Part shown: one piece after another, positions 1-10,600 of the stretch
How the letters are laid out: every line of letters begins with the position of its first letter
Numbering within the stretch: position 1 is the first letter of the stretch
Assembly (NCBI GenBank): GCA_037013685.1
Contig: CM072919.1
Location: 47,919,616 to 47,983,615, forward strand
Direction of reading: 5' to 3'
DNA length: 64,000 bases
DNA from: Acridotheres tristis
Lineage: Eukaryota > Chordata > Aves > Passeriformes > Sturnidae
Program-made: the position numbers and the translations under genes
The notes under the pieces: generated by a model
The model's database searches: none
Seen by the model: only the letters and a program-made list of their open reading frames with translations
Told to the model about the DNA's origin: nothing

Positions 1-1251
1 TGTGTGTCCATAAAGGTACTGTTGAAGTCGGTCAGAGTGAGCCTTCTGATCACTGGGATCATTCAATTTTGTTTAAATCAGAAGCAAGGCACATAGACAA
101 ATAGTGCAGCAGTCCCACTGCTGTGTGATCTAACTCCAGAAATTTTGCAATCACCTTCCTTTTGTGCAGCTCAGGAAACTAGAATATCGTTCTAAAAATT
201 GCTTCTGCTAACCTTGTCTTCAACAGAGAATATGTACATCGTCTTCAGTGTTTGAATAAAACATCAAATCATGTGTCCTTAGCATAAAGAACTTGAATAT
301 CATATGCAGAGGTTAATGTGTGAACCATACAGGGCTAAAAACTGCTCTGCAAATACGCTTTCACATGCATATTCTAAACTATGGCAGCAGAAATTATGGC
401 AAAGCCTTTATGTTTTCTGATAATACAGCTCTTTGAAACATTGTTAGCAGACACTCTCTCTCTCCGACATGTCACACAGGACACGGAATGCGACAGGGCC
501 CCGGTGGTACCCAATTCCCCAATTCATAGGCATGCCATACAGTCCAACAAGCCAGCTTTATAAAGGCATCCTGAATGAGACCCTGTGCCTGCAAGGGAAA
601 TTTAATTGGATTTCTTTACAGCTTGCAACAATCCAATGAAAAATTACGTAAGAATAGCATGATTCAATTTCAGCATGCACTTGAATAATAATATTTTTTA
701 AAAGAAAGAATTCTTCATGCACACAGAGAAAAAAAAGTAAAAAAGGTAAAAATGAAAACAAGGTAAACCATCAGTTTTCAATCGAAACAGACTGCATGGC
801 CTAACTTTATTCACAACAGCACAGACATTGTGTGTGTCATTGTCCCAGGTCAGAATATAAAAGCAAAAATTATATACCATTCGATGTGAATATATAAGCT
901 TTCATAGCTTCTGGATTTGACTTTTAGGAATAATAATGCAGTCTTTCATTTTGTCCTCATACTCTGAATCAAAGAGACCGAGAAAAGAAAATAAAATATT
1001 GCTTCATCCTGCTATCAGATCCACCTCAATGAATAATGACAAATTTCAAGCATTACAGATTTGTGCTGCTTGGATGTAACTTAAATATTTCTCTGCTTTT
1101 CATCATAATTTACATACATTTTTCACATCAAATAGTAGCCATACAATACAACCATGCGATCTTAGGGTTTCTTAAGGATACATGCAAGGTGTTTGCAAGT
1201 GTGCCTCTGTGTGTAGCTGTATTTGTACAGCACTGGTGCCTAATTATTGTT
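1..1251. other. Unique AT-rich non-coding sequence
   Basis: I recognise no gene, RNA or repeat here. All open frames are short and unlike any family I know. The sequence is AT-rich with scattered homopolymer runs and gives way to a CR1 fragment at its right end. Confidence 0.6.
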
Positions 1252-1700
1252 CCTAACAGGGCGATGGAGCCCGTCAAAGATCTAGAAAATAGGTTGTATG
1301 CAGAATGGGTGAGGGAGCTGGGATTGTTCAGCCTGGCAAAAAGGACGCTCGGGGGGACCTCTTGACTCTCTACAGCTGGCTGAAAGGAGGGTGTAGCAGG
1401 GTGGGTGTCAGCCTCTTCTCCCAGACAGCCGGCAACAGGACAAGGGGAAGTGGCTTCAGGATTTGCCAGGGGAGGTTCAGGTTGGACATCAGGATAAATT
1501 GTTTTACTAAAAGGATGGTTAAGAATTGAATGGGCTGGTGGGGGTGAAGGGAGGTGGCGAACTCACTGTCCCTGGAGGTGTTCAAGAAGCATGGATGTGA
1601 CACTTAGTTCCAGGGTATAGTTTACAAGCTGATGATTGGGCAAAGATTGGATTCAATGACCTCAAAGGTCTTTTCCAACCTAAATGATTCTGTGATTCTA
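1252..1700 (+). mobile_element. CR1 LINE, 5'-truncated 3' end
   Basis: This is the last ~450 bp of a CR1 (chicken repeat 1) non-LTR retrotransposon in sense orientation. It covers the C-terminal end of ORF2 and the 3' UTR. In frame from about 1305 it reads LTLYSWLKGGCSRVGVSLFS, then RTRGSGFRICQGRFRLDIR, which are typical CR1 ORF2 C-terminal motifs. The DNA then shows the CR1 3' end: GACCTCAAAGGTC, TTTTCCAACCT and finally AATGATTCTGTGATTCT at about 1684-1700. The 5' truncation is normal for CR1, whose reverse transcription usually aborts early. Stops and substitutions show that it is an inactive, fairly old copy. The tail differs from the elements at 22 kb and 50 kb, so more than one CR1 subfamily is present. 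Confidence 0.93.
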
Positions 1701-2969
1701 AATATGATGTGAAAAGTGGCACCTAAATTGACAACTGTCTGTGGATTTCTTTTACATTCAGATAGAACAAATTATTAATCCAATGGTAAATTCAAATTAT
1801 TTTATTGTATTTAATGTAAAGTGAGAAACAGCACTCAAATTACAATCATAACTGCTACTTAACTTCACTTAAGTTTAACTCTGTCTGTCTTTTATTCTTG
1901 TCTTTCAGTGCACAGCACGTTTTGGACTGGTAATGTAGAAGTACTTTGCATCATTTTCCGTGATTTCAGCACACAAGGAAAGAACAAATGAGATTTATGA
2001 TCCAGAAAAGAGCAAAAAGAAGTTTGAAACTGTAGAATGAACATATTCGTTTTATGCTTCTGGTAAAATTATCATCAATCTCAATAAGAATGATATTGAT
2101 AATAAAGATTTATCATTAGTTTTTAAAAAGAAGGCTGTCTTTTATACATGACTGATCTCTTTTTTAGAAATTACAGTTCAAAACCTAAAGCCTTTGAAAT
2201 AAAATGTAATATCAAGTGTGTAATATTTCAGGAAATGCTAAATTTTGTGATCAAGTAAATAACATTGACTTTCAGAACACACAGACCAGTCAGTATTGTA
2301 GCAGAAATCCCTCTCTTCTGTAGCTCTCTTATTAACATTCTTTATTTTAAAATTTCTTCCACTAAGTTTTTTAAAAAACAGCATTCTTATCCAGAGGGTC
2401 CTGGTATTTGAGTTGCTTCAGATTGATTCCAGGATGGTTTATGGCCTTATATTTATTGATACTTGAAGAAGGATTTCCTCAGACAGCCTGCCCCTACCTT
2501 TCAAGTACAGAGGCTGTCTTGAGGCTGACAAATTCCTATAGTATGTTTTGACTGCTGATCTGAGGGTTCAAGCCCCAGAGGTGCCTATAACTGGCCTCAT
2601 GCTTTTGACATTTTCCCTCCCTAATATTTAATTTTATGCCCCTTCTGAGCTCTCACTTTGAAGGAACTACATGAAAATTATTATTCCTAGAAGAGTTAAG
2701 ATTTCAGGGAAAAAATAGCAAAACTGAGCCAAGGACCAAGTGGGTTGCACCAAGCCACTCACCACCCAAGCAGCTAAAAGACTTCTAGTCTGGTGGCTCA
2801 ACTGGTGGACCCAACATGGACCTGCTGTGGCTTATTTACATTTAGCATTAAGGTCCTTGGAATTGAGCAAGGGAGGGAGGGAAATTAGGCTTGTTGGTAC
2901 AAAGTCTTGCTGTCAAAAGGGAATTTCTGAATTGTTTTGGGGAGAAATCAAAACTGACTGCAGTGAACC
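1701..2969. other. Unique AT-rich sequence between two CR1 fragments
   Basis: No gene or known repeat is recognised. The stretch from about 2400 to 2640 is somewhat less AT-rich but shows no domain-like translation. A tRNA B-box-like string near 2564 (GGTTCAAGCCCC) has no matching tRNA arms. Confidence 0.55.
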
Positions 2970-3425
2970 TGAGGAGTGAGGCCAGTGGAGGGCCATGAAG
3001 ATGGTCAGAGGGTTGAAGCACCTCTTCTATGGAGAGAGACAGAGTGAGTTGGGGATGTTCAGCCTGGAGGAAAGAAGGCTCTGGGGAGACCTTAGAGCAG
3101 CCTTCCAGTACCTGAAGGGGCTCTGCAAGAAAGCTGGACCTTTTGACAAGGGCATACAGAGATCGGATAAGGGAGAATGGCTTTAAACTGAAACAGGGTA
3201 GGTTTTAATAAGATATGAGGATTAAATTCTTTACTGTGAGGGTGGTGAGGCACTTGAACCGTTTACTTTTAGAAGCTGTGGCTACTCCATTGCCAGCAAT
3301 GCTCAAGGCTAGGTTGAATGTCAGGTTGAGAAAGTTGGTCTAGTGAAAGGTGTCCTTGCCCAAGGGAAGGGAGGGTTAGAACTTTAAGGCATTTTCCAAC
3401 CCAAACCATTCTATGATTCTGTAAC
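2970..3425 (+). mobile_element. CR1 LINE, 5'-truncated 3' end
   Basis: This is a second sense-strand CR1 3' end. Translation from 2995 gives the CR1 ORF2 C-terminal signature: [14 protein letters not shown], then [20 protein letters not shown]. Downstream are the near-invariant CR1 stretches TTTAAACTGAAACAGGGTAG, ATTCTTTACTGTGAGGGTGG and TGAGGCACTTGAAC, and the terminal CCATTCTATGATTCTGT (about 3407-3423). A purine-rich insertion and several small indels break the frame, so it is a dead copy. Its subfamily differs from the neighbour at 1252-1700, as the 3' UTRs do not match beyond the tail. Confidence 0.95.
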
Positions 3426-3617
3426 AGGAAACTATAGTATTCAAAATGTGCAGGGGAAAATATGCAAATGTCTTTTTCTAGAAACGGAATAGGAGCACCA
3501 ACAGGAAGTCCCCAAATTTTCAGAAACTTTCCCTGGGAGAGTCTCTAAGAATAATGGAGAATGTAAAATTACTCTGGCATGTTAGTGGGGTGCTTTTAGA
3601 ACTTAACTGTCTTCCCT
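3426..3617. other. Unique spacer between oppositely oriented CR1 pieces
   Basis: This short AT-rich spacer has no recognised feature. Confidence 0.5.
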
Positions 3618-3702
3618 AATTTAACGCTTGTGGCCTTGAACACTTCTGGGGATGGGACATACACAGCTTCTCTGGGCAACATGTTCCAGTGCCTCCTATA
3701 TT
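3618..3702 (-). mobile_element. CR1 LINE, internal fragment
   Basis: On the + strand this reads GGCCTTGAACACTTCTGGGG, then CACAGCTTCTCTGGGCAAC and TGTTCCAGTGCCTC. This is the reverse complement of the CR1 segment just past the end of ORF2 (sense: GAGGCACTGGAACA, then GTTGCCCAGAGAAGCTGTGG). Both the 3' tail and everything upstream are missing, leaving only about 85 bp. It overlaps the same part of the consensus as the + strand CR1 ending at 3425, so the two copies form a diverged inverted pair about 200 bp apart. Confidence 0.85.
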
Positions 3703-5844
3703 CCTGTGTGTTACTGCCCTGTAATGTTTCATACGTATTCACATTTTGAGAAAAATTCTTTTGGTCTAGAAAATTCAGCTAAGTGGTTTTTACATTCTCC
3801 AAGGTGCAAAATAATTTATTGAAATATAAGGAGGTAAAGGTCAGTTAGCATTTAAACCTTGATGCTGCCCTGCAGAGATGGATGGAAATTTTGCCATGGA
3901 ATCTCATGGATCAGCACTGGGCCTTATGAAGCTCAGAACTTTTTAGCTTTAAACTTTATGAGTTTTGATTTTGACTTGTTAATGGGTTTTGTTTAGAAAA
4001 GGATGAACAAAATCAGGTTTTTTTCTTGATCTGATTCCATCTTCAGAAATATTTATTGGCAAGCAGGGCTCTCTGATGATGTAAACATCCATCTCCACCA
4101 ACCTTGCATCCACAGTATTAGTCTCAAAGCTACTGTTTGTTACAAAGCACACAAGTTATCCTATTAATGTCAAAGAAATGTCACTTAAGTCCTTGTCCTC
4201 TGCTAAGAGTGTTGACTATGGGTTTCCATTTGTCTTTCTCTGGCATGGCAGAAACAATTTGATTGGAGGGTAGATGTGTAGGTCGATACTATAATTTTTT
4301 TCTGTATAAATATTGTCATGAGAGCAAAGCAATAGTCTATAGTGCTCAATAGTGTGTCTGGTGACTGGACAAATATAGCTTGTACAAATAAAGCATTTAC
4401 ATATTAATTTTAGTTGTGAAAGAATTCTTTAACAGCTCCACTTAAAAGCAGACATCTGCTATTGAAACTATGTTCCTTTTAATGCTATTTTGCTAAACAT
4501 AGACTTTACTATACTAGTTTGCATTGCATCAATATGCTCAGTGTCACTAATCCTCATTCTTCAGATGCTTAAGACTGAGATACCTTAATTTAGAAGAAAC
4601 TCAAACTAAATGGATGAGTAACCCCCCAGATGACATTGCTTTCTGTATATGTAATGGCAGAAATAAAGAGCAAATTGCCTTACAGACATATTTTTGTTTA
4701 CTTAAATAAGTGTTCCATGATGTAAAACACAATTTTGAAGGTACAGATTGTTCACATGTACTTAGAAATTTAGACCACAAAACCGTCACCCAGAAGTCAT
4801 TTCTTTTCCTTTGTCAAAATATTAGTGTAGCTGGTTTTATGTTAGGCAAATATACTTCACCTGACACATACTTTAGACAGAACTGGTAATTAAAGACTAC
4901 TGAGCTTTTTTATTTTGTTGCCAGCACAGATGTCTTCTTTGAGCATTTGCTTTCTCTTCCTTGACACCTTCCTTTTTTTTTTTCAGTAGACAAGCAGAAG
5001 TAGAATGTGAGTGGATTAGAGGAGAAGTGCTGAAAATTTGTAGCCCTTCCATTGCATCAGCTCCATTGGATGGAAAATGCCAGGAATGGAGTGGGAGTGG
5101 AAAGTCTGGGTGGACCATCAGCTCCTCTAGGAAATGAAAATTCAGTCCCAAGCAGAGGTCAGACCATGCTTCCAAGTCAGGGTGTTTTGAGCAAACGGCA
5201 AAGATTTTGAGCAGTTCTCCCTTACTTTCTGCTTAGTGTGAAATCAGCAGAGGCTGAAACAAAGCAAACAAACCTGTGACTTCAAGGAGAAAGCTAGTAG
5301 ATGTGTCTTGAGCATCACTCTGAGGATGTAACACCAAAGGCAACAACAAGCCCTGGAACAGACGGAGCACATAGTGAAATTTATTCAGGTTAGGCATGTA
5401 GACAATAATATATGAATAATTAAAACAATGCTAAATTTGTCTCTCAGGCTAAATCACATCCATAGTACTGAATTCTCCCAACCTCCAAGACAGAGTAAGT
5501 CAGCTTGTGATAGCTCCTGAAGCCTTCCTGGTAACCACCTGAGAGAGCAATGTTTGCCATGAACCAGGGACTGTGTTGAAGTAGTAAAACATTATTTTAC
5601 TACGTTGAACAGTTTCCTGGCACTGTTAATTAAATGACGAAGATTCACTAATGAAATCCATGCTAATAAAATCCGTGCCTCAGGGTTAGATAAGCCCTCA
5701 GAGCTGTCTGTTCAAATGGCAGTCGTGCTGATATTGCCTCCTGTGCAATCTACTTGTCAGTACATTGCTTCTCCTTTAAAGCTAAGGGAAGTAGTTGGAA
5801 CATGAGACATCCTTTGCTAAATTGTAAGATTTTTGAGTCAGTTC
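3703..5844. other. Unique AT-rich sequence with a small hairpin
   Basis: No gene or interspersed repeat is recognised. Two small items are visible. One is a poly-T run near 4972-4983. The other is a 23-bp inverted repeat at 5581-5603, exactly bounded by GTTGAA direct repeats (see its own entry). Frames in this interval are short and chance-like. Confidence 0.55.
5575..5609. repeat. Hairpin flanked by 6-bp direct repeats
   Basis: A perfect 9-bp inverted repeat (GTAGTAAAA, 5-nt loop CATTA, TTTTACTAC) at 5581-5603 is abutted on both sides by GTTGAA (5575-5580 and 5604-5609). The layout resembles a target-site-duplicated miniature insertion or a template-switch mutation. It could also be chance in AT-rich DNA. 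Confidence 0.6.
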
Positions 5845-7543
5845 AAAACCAAAGGAGAAGCCTACCAGAGATGGCAAAGAGGACAAGTATCAAGACAACT
5901 ACAGAGCATTGCCAAGACATGCAGACATGCAGTTAGAAAAGCAAAACCGCCACTTAAAAATTGGGCAGAGATGTTGAAAACTATAAGAAAAGGTTCTTTG
6001 GGTATACAAGGTATGTAAACAGCAAGCAGAAACAGAAAGAAAATATTGTGCTTCCACCCTTAGACACAAGAAAGGAATTAGTCACCAACAGCACTGAAAA
6101 GGCAGAAGCTCCCAAACGTTCCTTTAACAATGTTGTCAGCAGCACAGTTTTGCCCCAGATCTTGGGAACAAAATCCCAGGGTGATAAAAACACAGATCCA
6201 CAATCAGTCAAGGAGTGTTGGGATGTGAACTTTTACAGAAGCTTGGCTCTGTAAAACTCACAGGGCTTGACCATATCCATGCAAGAGTGTTGGAGAGCTA
6301 GCTAGCATCAGCTATGAGGCTACTTTCCATGATGTTTGAGATGTTGTGGAGGCTGGAAGATGTCCATAAGACTGGAAGAAAGCTAATGCTACCCCATCTG
6401 TAAGAAGGGCCTAAAGGAGGATCCAGGAAATTATAGGCCCATTAGTCTTACCTCCTGGAAAAGTTTCATAATGAATCCTACTGGACCCATCACAAGTCAG
6501 ATGACTGGGGGAAGCCAGCACGGATTTACCAAGGGCAAATCATGCTTGATAAGACTGAGTGCCTTCCATGACTAAGTAACCTGCTCAATTGATGGAGGGC
6601 CAGCTGTGGACATTGTCTAGTCCTATTTCTCCAAGGCTTTTGAGATGGTTTCCCACAGCCTCTGGCTACAGAAGCTGTGGTCTGGACAAGTGGTCCATGA
6701 GGTGAGGACTGGCTGAAAGGAGGTACCCAGAGCAGGATGGTACATGGCTTGTTTTCCAGCCAGCAACTTGGCACAGCTGGGGTTCCCAAGGGATTGATTA
6801 TGTAAATTTAATATGAAAATTTTCATTCTTCATAAATTTTGTGAAAGATGTGATCAAATCTACCCTGGTGAAGTTTGATGAGGATATTAAAATATTTGTG
6901 GGGGGATGGATGCTATGAAAAGGACAGCCACTCTGCAGGAAGACCTGGATAGGCTGGAAGAGTGAACCACATGAAATTCAACAAGGTCAAGTGTGAAGTT
7001 ATGCATCTGGAAAAACATAATACAGGAGTGCAGCACGGGCCACGATCTATCTGGTTGGGGAGCAGCTCCATGGAAGGGAACCTAGGGGTCCTGGTGGACG
7101 TTGAGCTCGATATGAATGAGCAGTGTGCTGCTGCAGCAAAGAAAGACAGTGAAATCTAGGCTGTATCAACAAGGGCATCACCAGCAGAGGTGAAGAGCTC
7201 ACTGTTATCAACACTTTTCAGGCCACACCTGGAATACTGTGTTCAGTTTTGATCTCTGCTATACAGAAAAGATGGGGACACGCTAGATAGTAGGGTCCAG
7301 AGAATGGCCACAAAGATGGTTAGAGGACAGGAAAGCCTGCCATGTGAGGAAAGACTTAGGAAAGCCCTTATCACCATGCTTCAATATTTGAAGAGTGGCT
7401 ATAAAGAAAATGAAGACTTGCTTTTTACAAGGAGTTGCATAGAAAATATATGGGGCAATGGGTTAAAGTTCCTCCTTGGGATATCCCAGTTAGACACAAG
7501 AGGAAAAAGTTTTCATAATGGGAACAATCAGCCATTGGTATAA
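5845..7543 (+). pseudogene. CR1 ORF2 remnant (reverse transcriptase pseudogene)
   Basis: ORF2 of CR1 normally encodes an apurinic-like endonuclease fused to a reverse transcriptase. Together they carry out target-primed reverse transcription in the nucleus. Only RT-region traces survive here, spread over at least three frames. At the catalytic palm site, where LINE RTs carry F-A-D-D, the translation near 6870 reads KFDEDIKIFVGG. The Ala is replaced, and the second Asp of the pair is shifted to Glu-Asp. With stops and frameshifts on both sides, no enzyme could be made. The residues come from the sequence; the role is family knowledge. Confidence 0.85.
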
Positions 7544-7690
7544 TCTCTCTAGCCCCAACCTTGGAAACTTGTAAGGTTTAGCAGACAGAGTGCTTGGCCA
7601 TCTTGTCTGGACTGTGCTTTTGCCAAGAAAGGTTGGACCAGATGACCCTTGAGTTTTCTTCTCGCTGACAAGGTTAGGATTGCATGGTTC
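5845..7690 (+). mobile_element. CR1 LINE, long decayed ORF2 body and 3' end
   Basis: This is the longest CR1 copy in the window, about 1.85 kb in sense orientation. It covers the linker between endonuclease and reverse transcriptase, the RT domain, the C-terminus and part of the 3' UTR. In order, the translated traces are AYQRWQRGQV near 5853, a KKRFFGYTRYVNSKQK block near 5985, DPGNYRPISLTS near 6421 and QHGFTKGKSC near 6516 (RT fingers/palm). The position of the catalytic palm motif follows near 6862, then MKFNKVKCEVMHL near 6969 and KMVRGQESLPCEERLR near 7310. A CR1-like 3' UTR with TTGGACCAGATGACC ends near 7690. Several frameshifts, a deletion after 6540 and an AT-rich replacement around 6800-6850 make it non-functional. 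It lacks the 5' UTR, ORF1 and the endonuclease. Confidence 0.93.
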
Positions 7691-10600
7691 ATACCGAGTG
7701 CTGTGCCATATAGTCTGCGGAAACTTCTGTCACCTGGCCCACAGCATTGCTCCAAGCATAGAAATGTGGGAAAAGTAACTGAACTAGAGAGAGCTTGGTT
7801 TCAAATGGGATGAGTCAATCTACCATTTTGCTGTTGAGAAAGGAGTATGTCAATGGTCTCCTTCCTTTTTACGTTTTTCCCTGCAAGTGTCACACTCTAG
7901 CTGCTTTCTGCCAGCTCAGTCACTCTTCACTCTCCACTATGATCTGGTACCAGCTGTGAGCTTGGAGGATGAGCAGGAGAAGTCAAGAAACCTCATTTGA
8001 GAGCAGTTGGCTGTTGAAGGATGAGCATTTTGGTAAACTGAAGCCTGAAAAACCTTAAGGATTATCTCAGTCTTTACCTTAACAAATATATTCTGTGGAA
8101 AAAAAATATGAAATAAATACCAACTCAAGAAAATATTTCATCCATTTGTACAAGCCAGACAACACAACTGTGGTTATTTTGGCCTATTAGTTACCTATGT
8201 ATTACCCACACAGTGATTCAACACTATTTCTATTACTGCTGGCCCAGCACAAGAGATGAAGCTCATCTATAGTATATGTGGCTCTTTTGAGAAACAAAAG
8301 GGAAAGACCAGTTGTCTAAATTATTGGGAACCACCATACACATTTTTCTCTGGTGGAGGTAACTGAGAAAGTGAGATATATAACAAAGGATTTCACAACA
8401 CTGGCAACTTGAGCTGCATCAACTGAAGTCAGCTGCTTATGCTACAAGAAAGGGGCAAAAAGCAGACAGAACCAGACTTCCTGGTAACAGGAGGGCTAAT
8501 ACTGGTGAGTATAGAAACAAGTGAATCAGTGAGGACATCTCAATTTACACTGAGTAGAAACGATTTAAGGGTAGGAAACCCTTCTTGCTGTTCAGACAAA
8601 CTTTCCTGCAACTCAGTATAATGCTTCTGCCATTTTGCCTTCTCTTACAAAACAAAACTCATTACAAGTTTTCAGGCTTGACTTGCTCAGATTTTTTGTA
8701 CTCTTACAGCATGGGTCTGGAAACTATTAATAGAGGAATGCTGATCAGCTCAAAACTGATTTATCTGGAAGAGATCCTGAAAACTGTAGAGTTAATAGGA
8801 TTTAGAGAGGAAGGGACCTCAGAATAGTTTGCAGGCACTAAATGACCAGAAGCTGGGCTTTCGTGACGCAAACTGTGTGACCTAGACACCCAGTTTCCAT
8901 TAAAATACTTTCAGATTTGATCTCTCAAGGTCTTTTTATTTAAGAAGACCCTTTAGCCTTCAAAGTTCTCTACAGGAGCTAGTAGTTGCTGACAGTGTTG
9001 TCATATCAGCCTCTTCTTAAAAAAATCGGAGCTGATTTTTGACAGCTGTTGACAGTAACCTTTAGAATGCTAAGACAAATGAAGCAATGGTTTCACAAAT
9101 TGTTACATAGGAAACATCCCATTAGGTATTCTTGACTAATTTGCCATTGTTTGTTTCTGGAAAGTAAAAAAGGTGTAGGCATGTTCTGGTCTTTCCAGCT
9201 CTCAAAAAGTCTCTCAAAAAGGTGAAGCATTCACCAAAAAATTTGCCATCCATGGTGAGAAAGGGGCTCCTCTCCTCCAGTCCTCCAAGGGCTAGGTGTG
9301 TTACTTTGAGCATAGGCTGATCCCTATTCCCCTCCAGGAACTTACATCAGCAGCAAGGTGTCCTTCCAGGCTGAAATACAAACTAAAATCTTGTGCATGG
9401 CCACATGAATGATTATTTACTTCAATCAATCCATCATACATGAATTTCCATTCAGGATTTTAATGGAGAAATGTTTAATATTTAATACGAAACCCTCTTG
9501 TAGGTCTTGTTGTTACAAAACTAATTCATTCTCTGGTTTAGCTCAAAGCTACACAGAGCCTCTCCCTAAGTGATTCCTTTACAAGCAAATCCATCACTTT
9601 CTAAATATAACTTTTTAAAGGTGCAGATCTTTCCAGCTGCTGACATGTTTTAATACATGTACCTTTTCTTTAATGAGAAACAACCCAAGTATCATACAGT
9701 CTCCAGTGGAGAACAAAATCCTTTGCTATTTTCTTAGCTTTCTTGAGGTCAAAATAATTGTAATAGAGAGCACACACTTTGCAGCAGCTGTACTATTGGA
9801 ATCACTATAGGAAGCAAGCAAGCAAGCATGTAAGGGTTGGCTTCTTTTTTTCTTTAAGGTGTACTGGAATAGTGGAAAAAAACCATGTGATGCAGTGAGT
9901 GAAGGCTTTATATGTTACAACTCATTTTGTTAAGAGTGTGGCTGATAGCCAAAGGGTGCTTCAAGAGAGGAGCAATGTTTCTCTATGTTTGCCTCCTTCT
10001 AGTGAAAGGGAGATGGAGAAGATGGCTTCTCCTCACCTCTGGCTTAGCTGCTCCCTTGTGGGGTGGCTGGGAATGGATAATTACTGCAATGTTTGTTCCC
10101 AAGTGTAAGTGTTCTCACAGAAGCAATTGCACGTCAATACCTGGCATGTGTCTTATGTTCTAGGACATAAGACCATATTACATTTGGTATATATTCCTGA
10201 CAGTAGAAAGCAACAAACTCAAAGCCAGATTATTTTTAAATTGCTGAAGAAGGCAGGTCAGAAAATGTATGCTGGCTTGTAATGAACATCCCGTTTTGGG
10301 GTATCAAAGATATCTACATCCCACAGAGAAAGTTGAATCTTTGTTATTCAGATCTCCTGGGTTGTAACTTCAGACCTTTAATTGCAGCTCAGAATTGGAT
10401 TATACTTGGGGTCTCTGTTAGTTTTGGTAAGTTACTTTCTTCTTTTTTTGGCAGCTTATTTCATTAATACCATTTCAGTATTTTGTAAATCTGTGTTCAG
10501 GCAATAAGTTGCCTTTAGTGTGACGATGGATGTTTCAAAAGCTTTTCTCAGAAATTGATACAGGATTTGTAAAGCTGTTGTAGGCCTGTTATTAAGAAGA

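Noticed and set aside
2555..2580. tRNA B-box-like GGTTCAAGCCCC
   Set aside because: No A-box, acceptor stem or anticodon arm can be found at the required distances.
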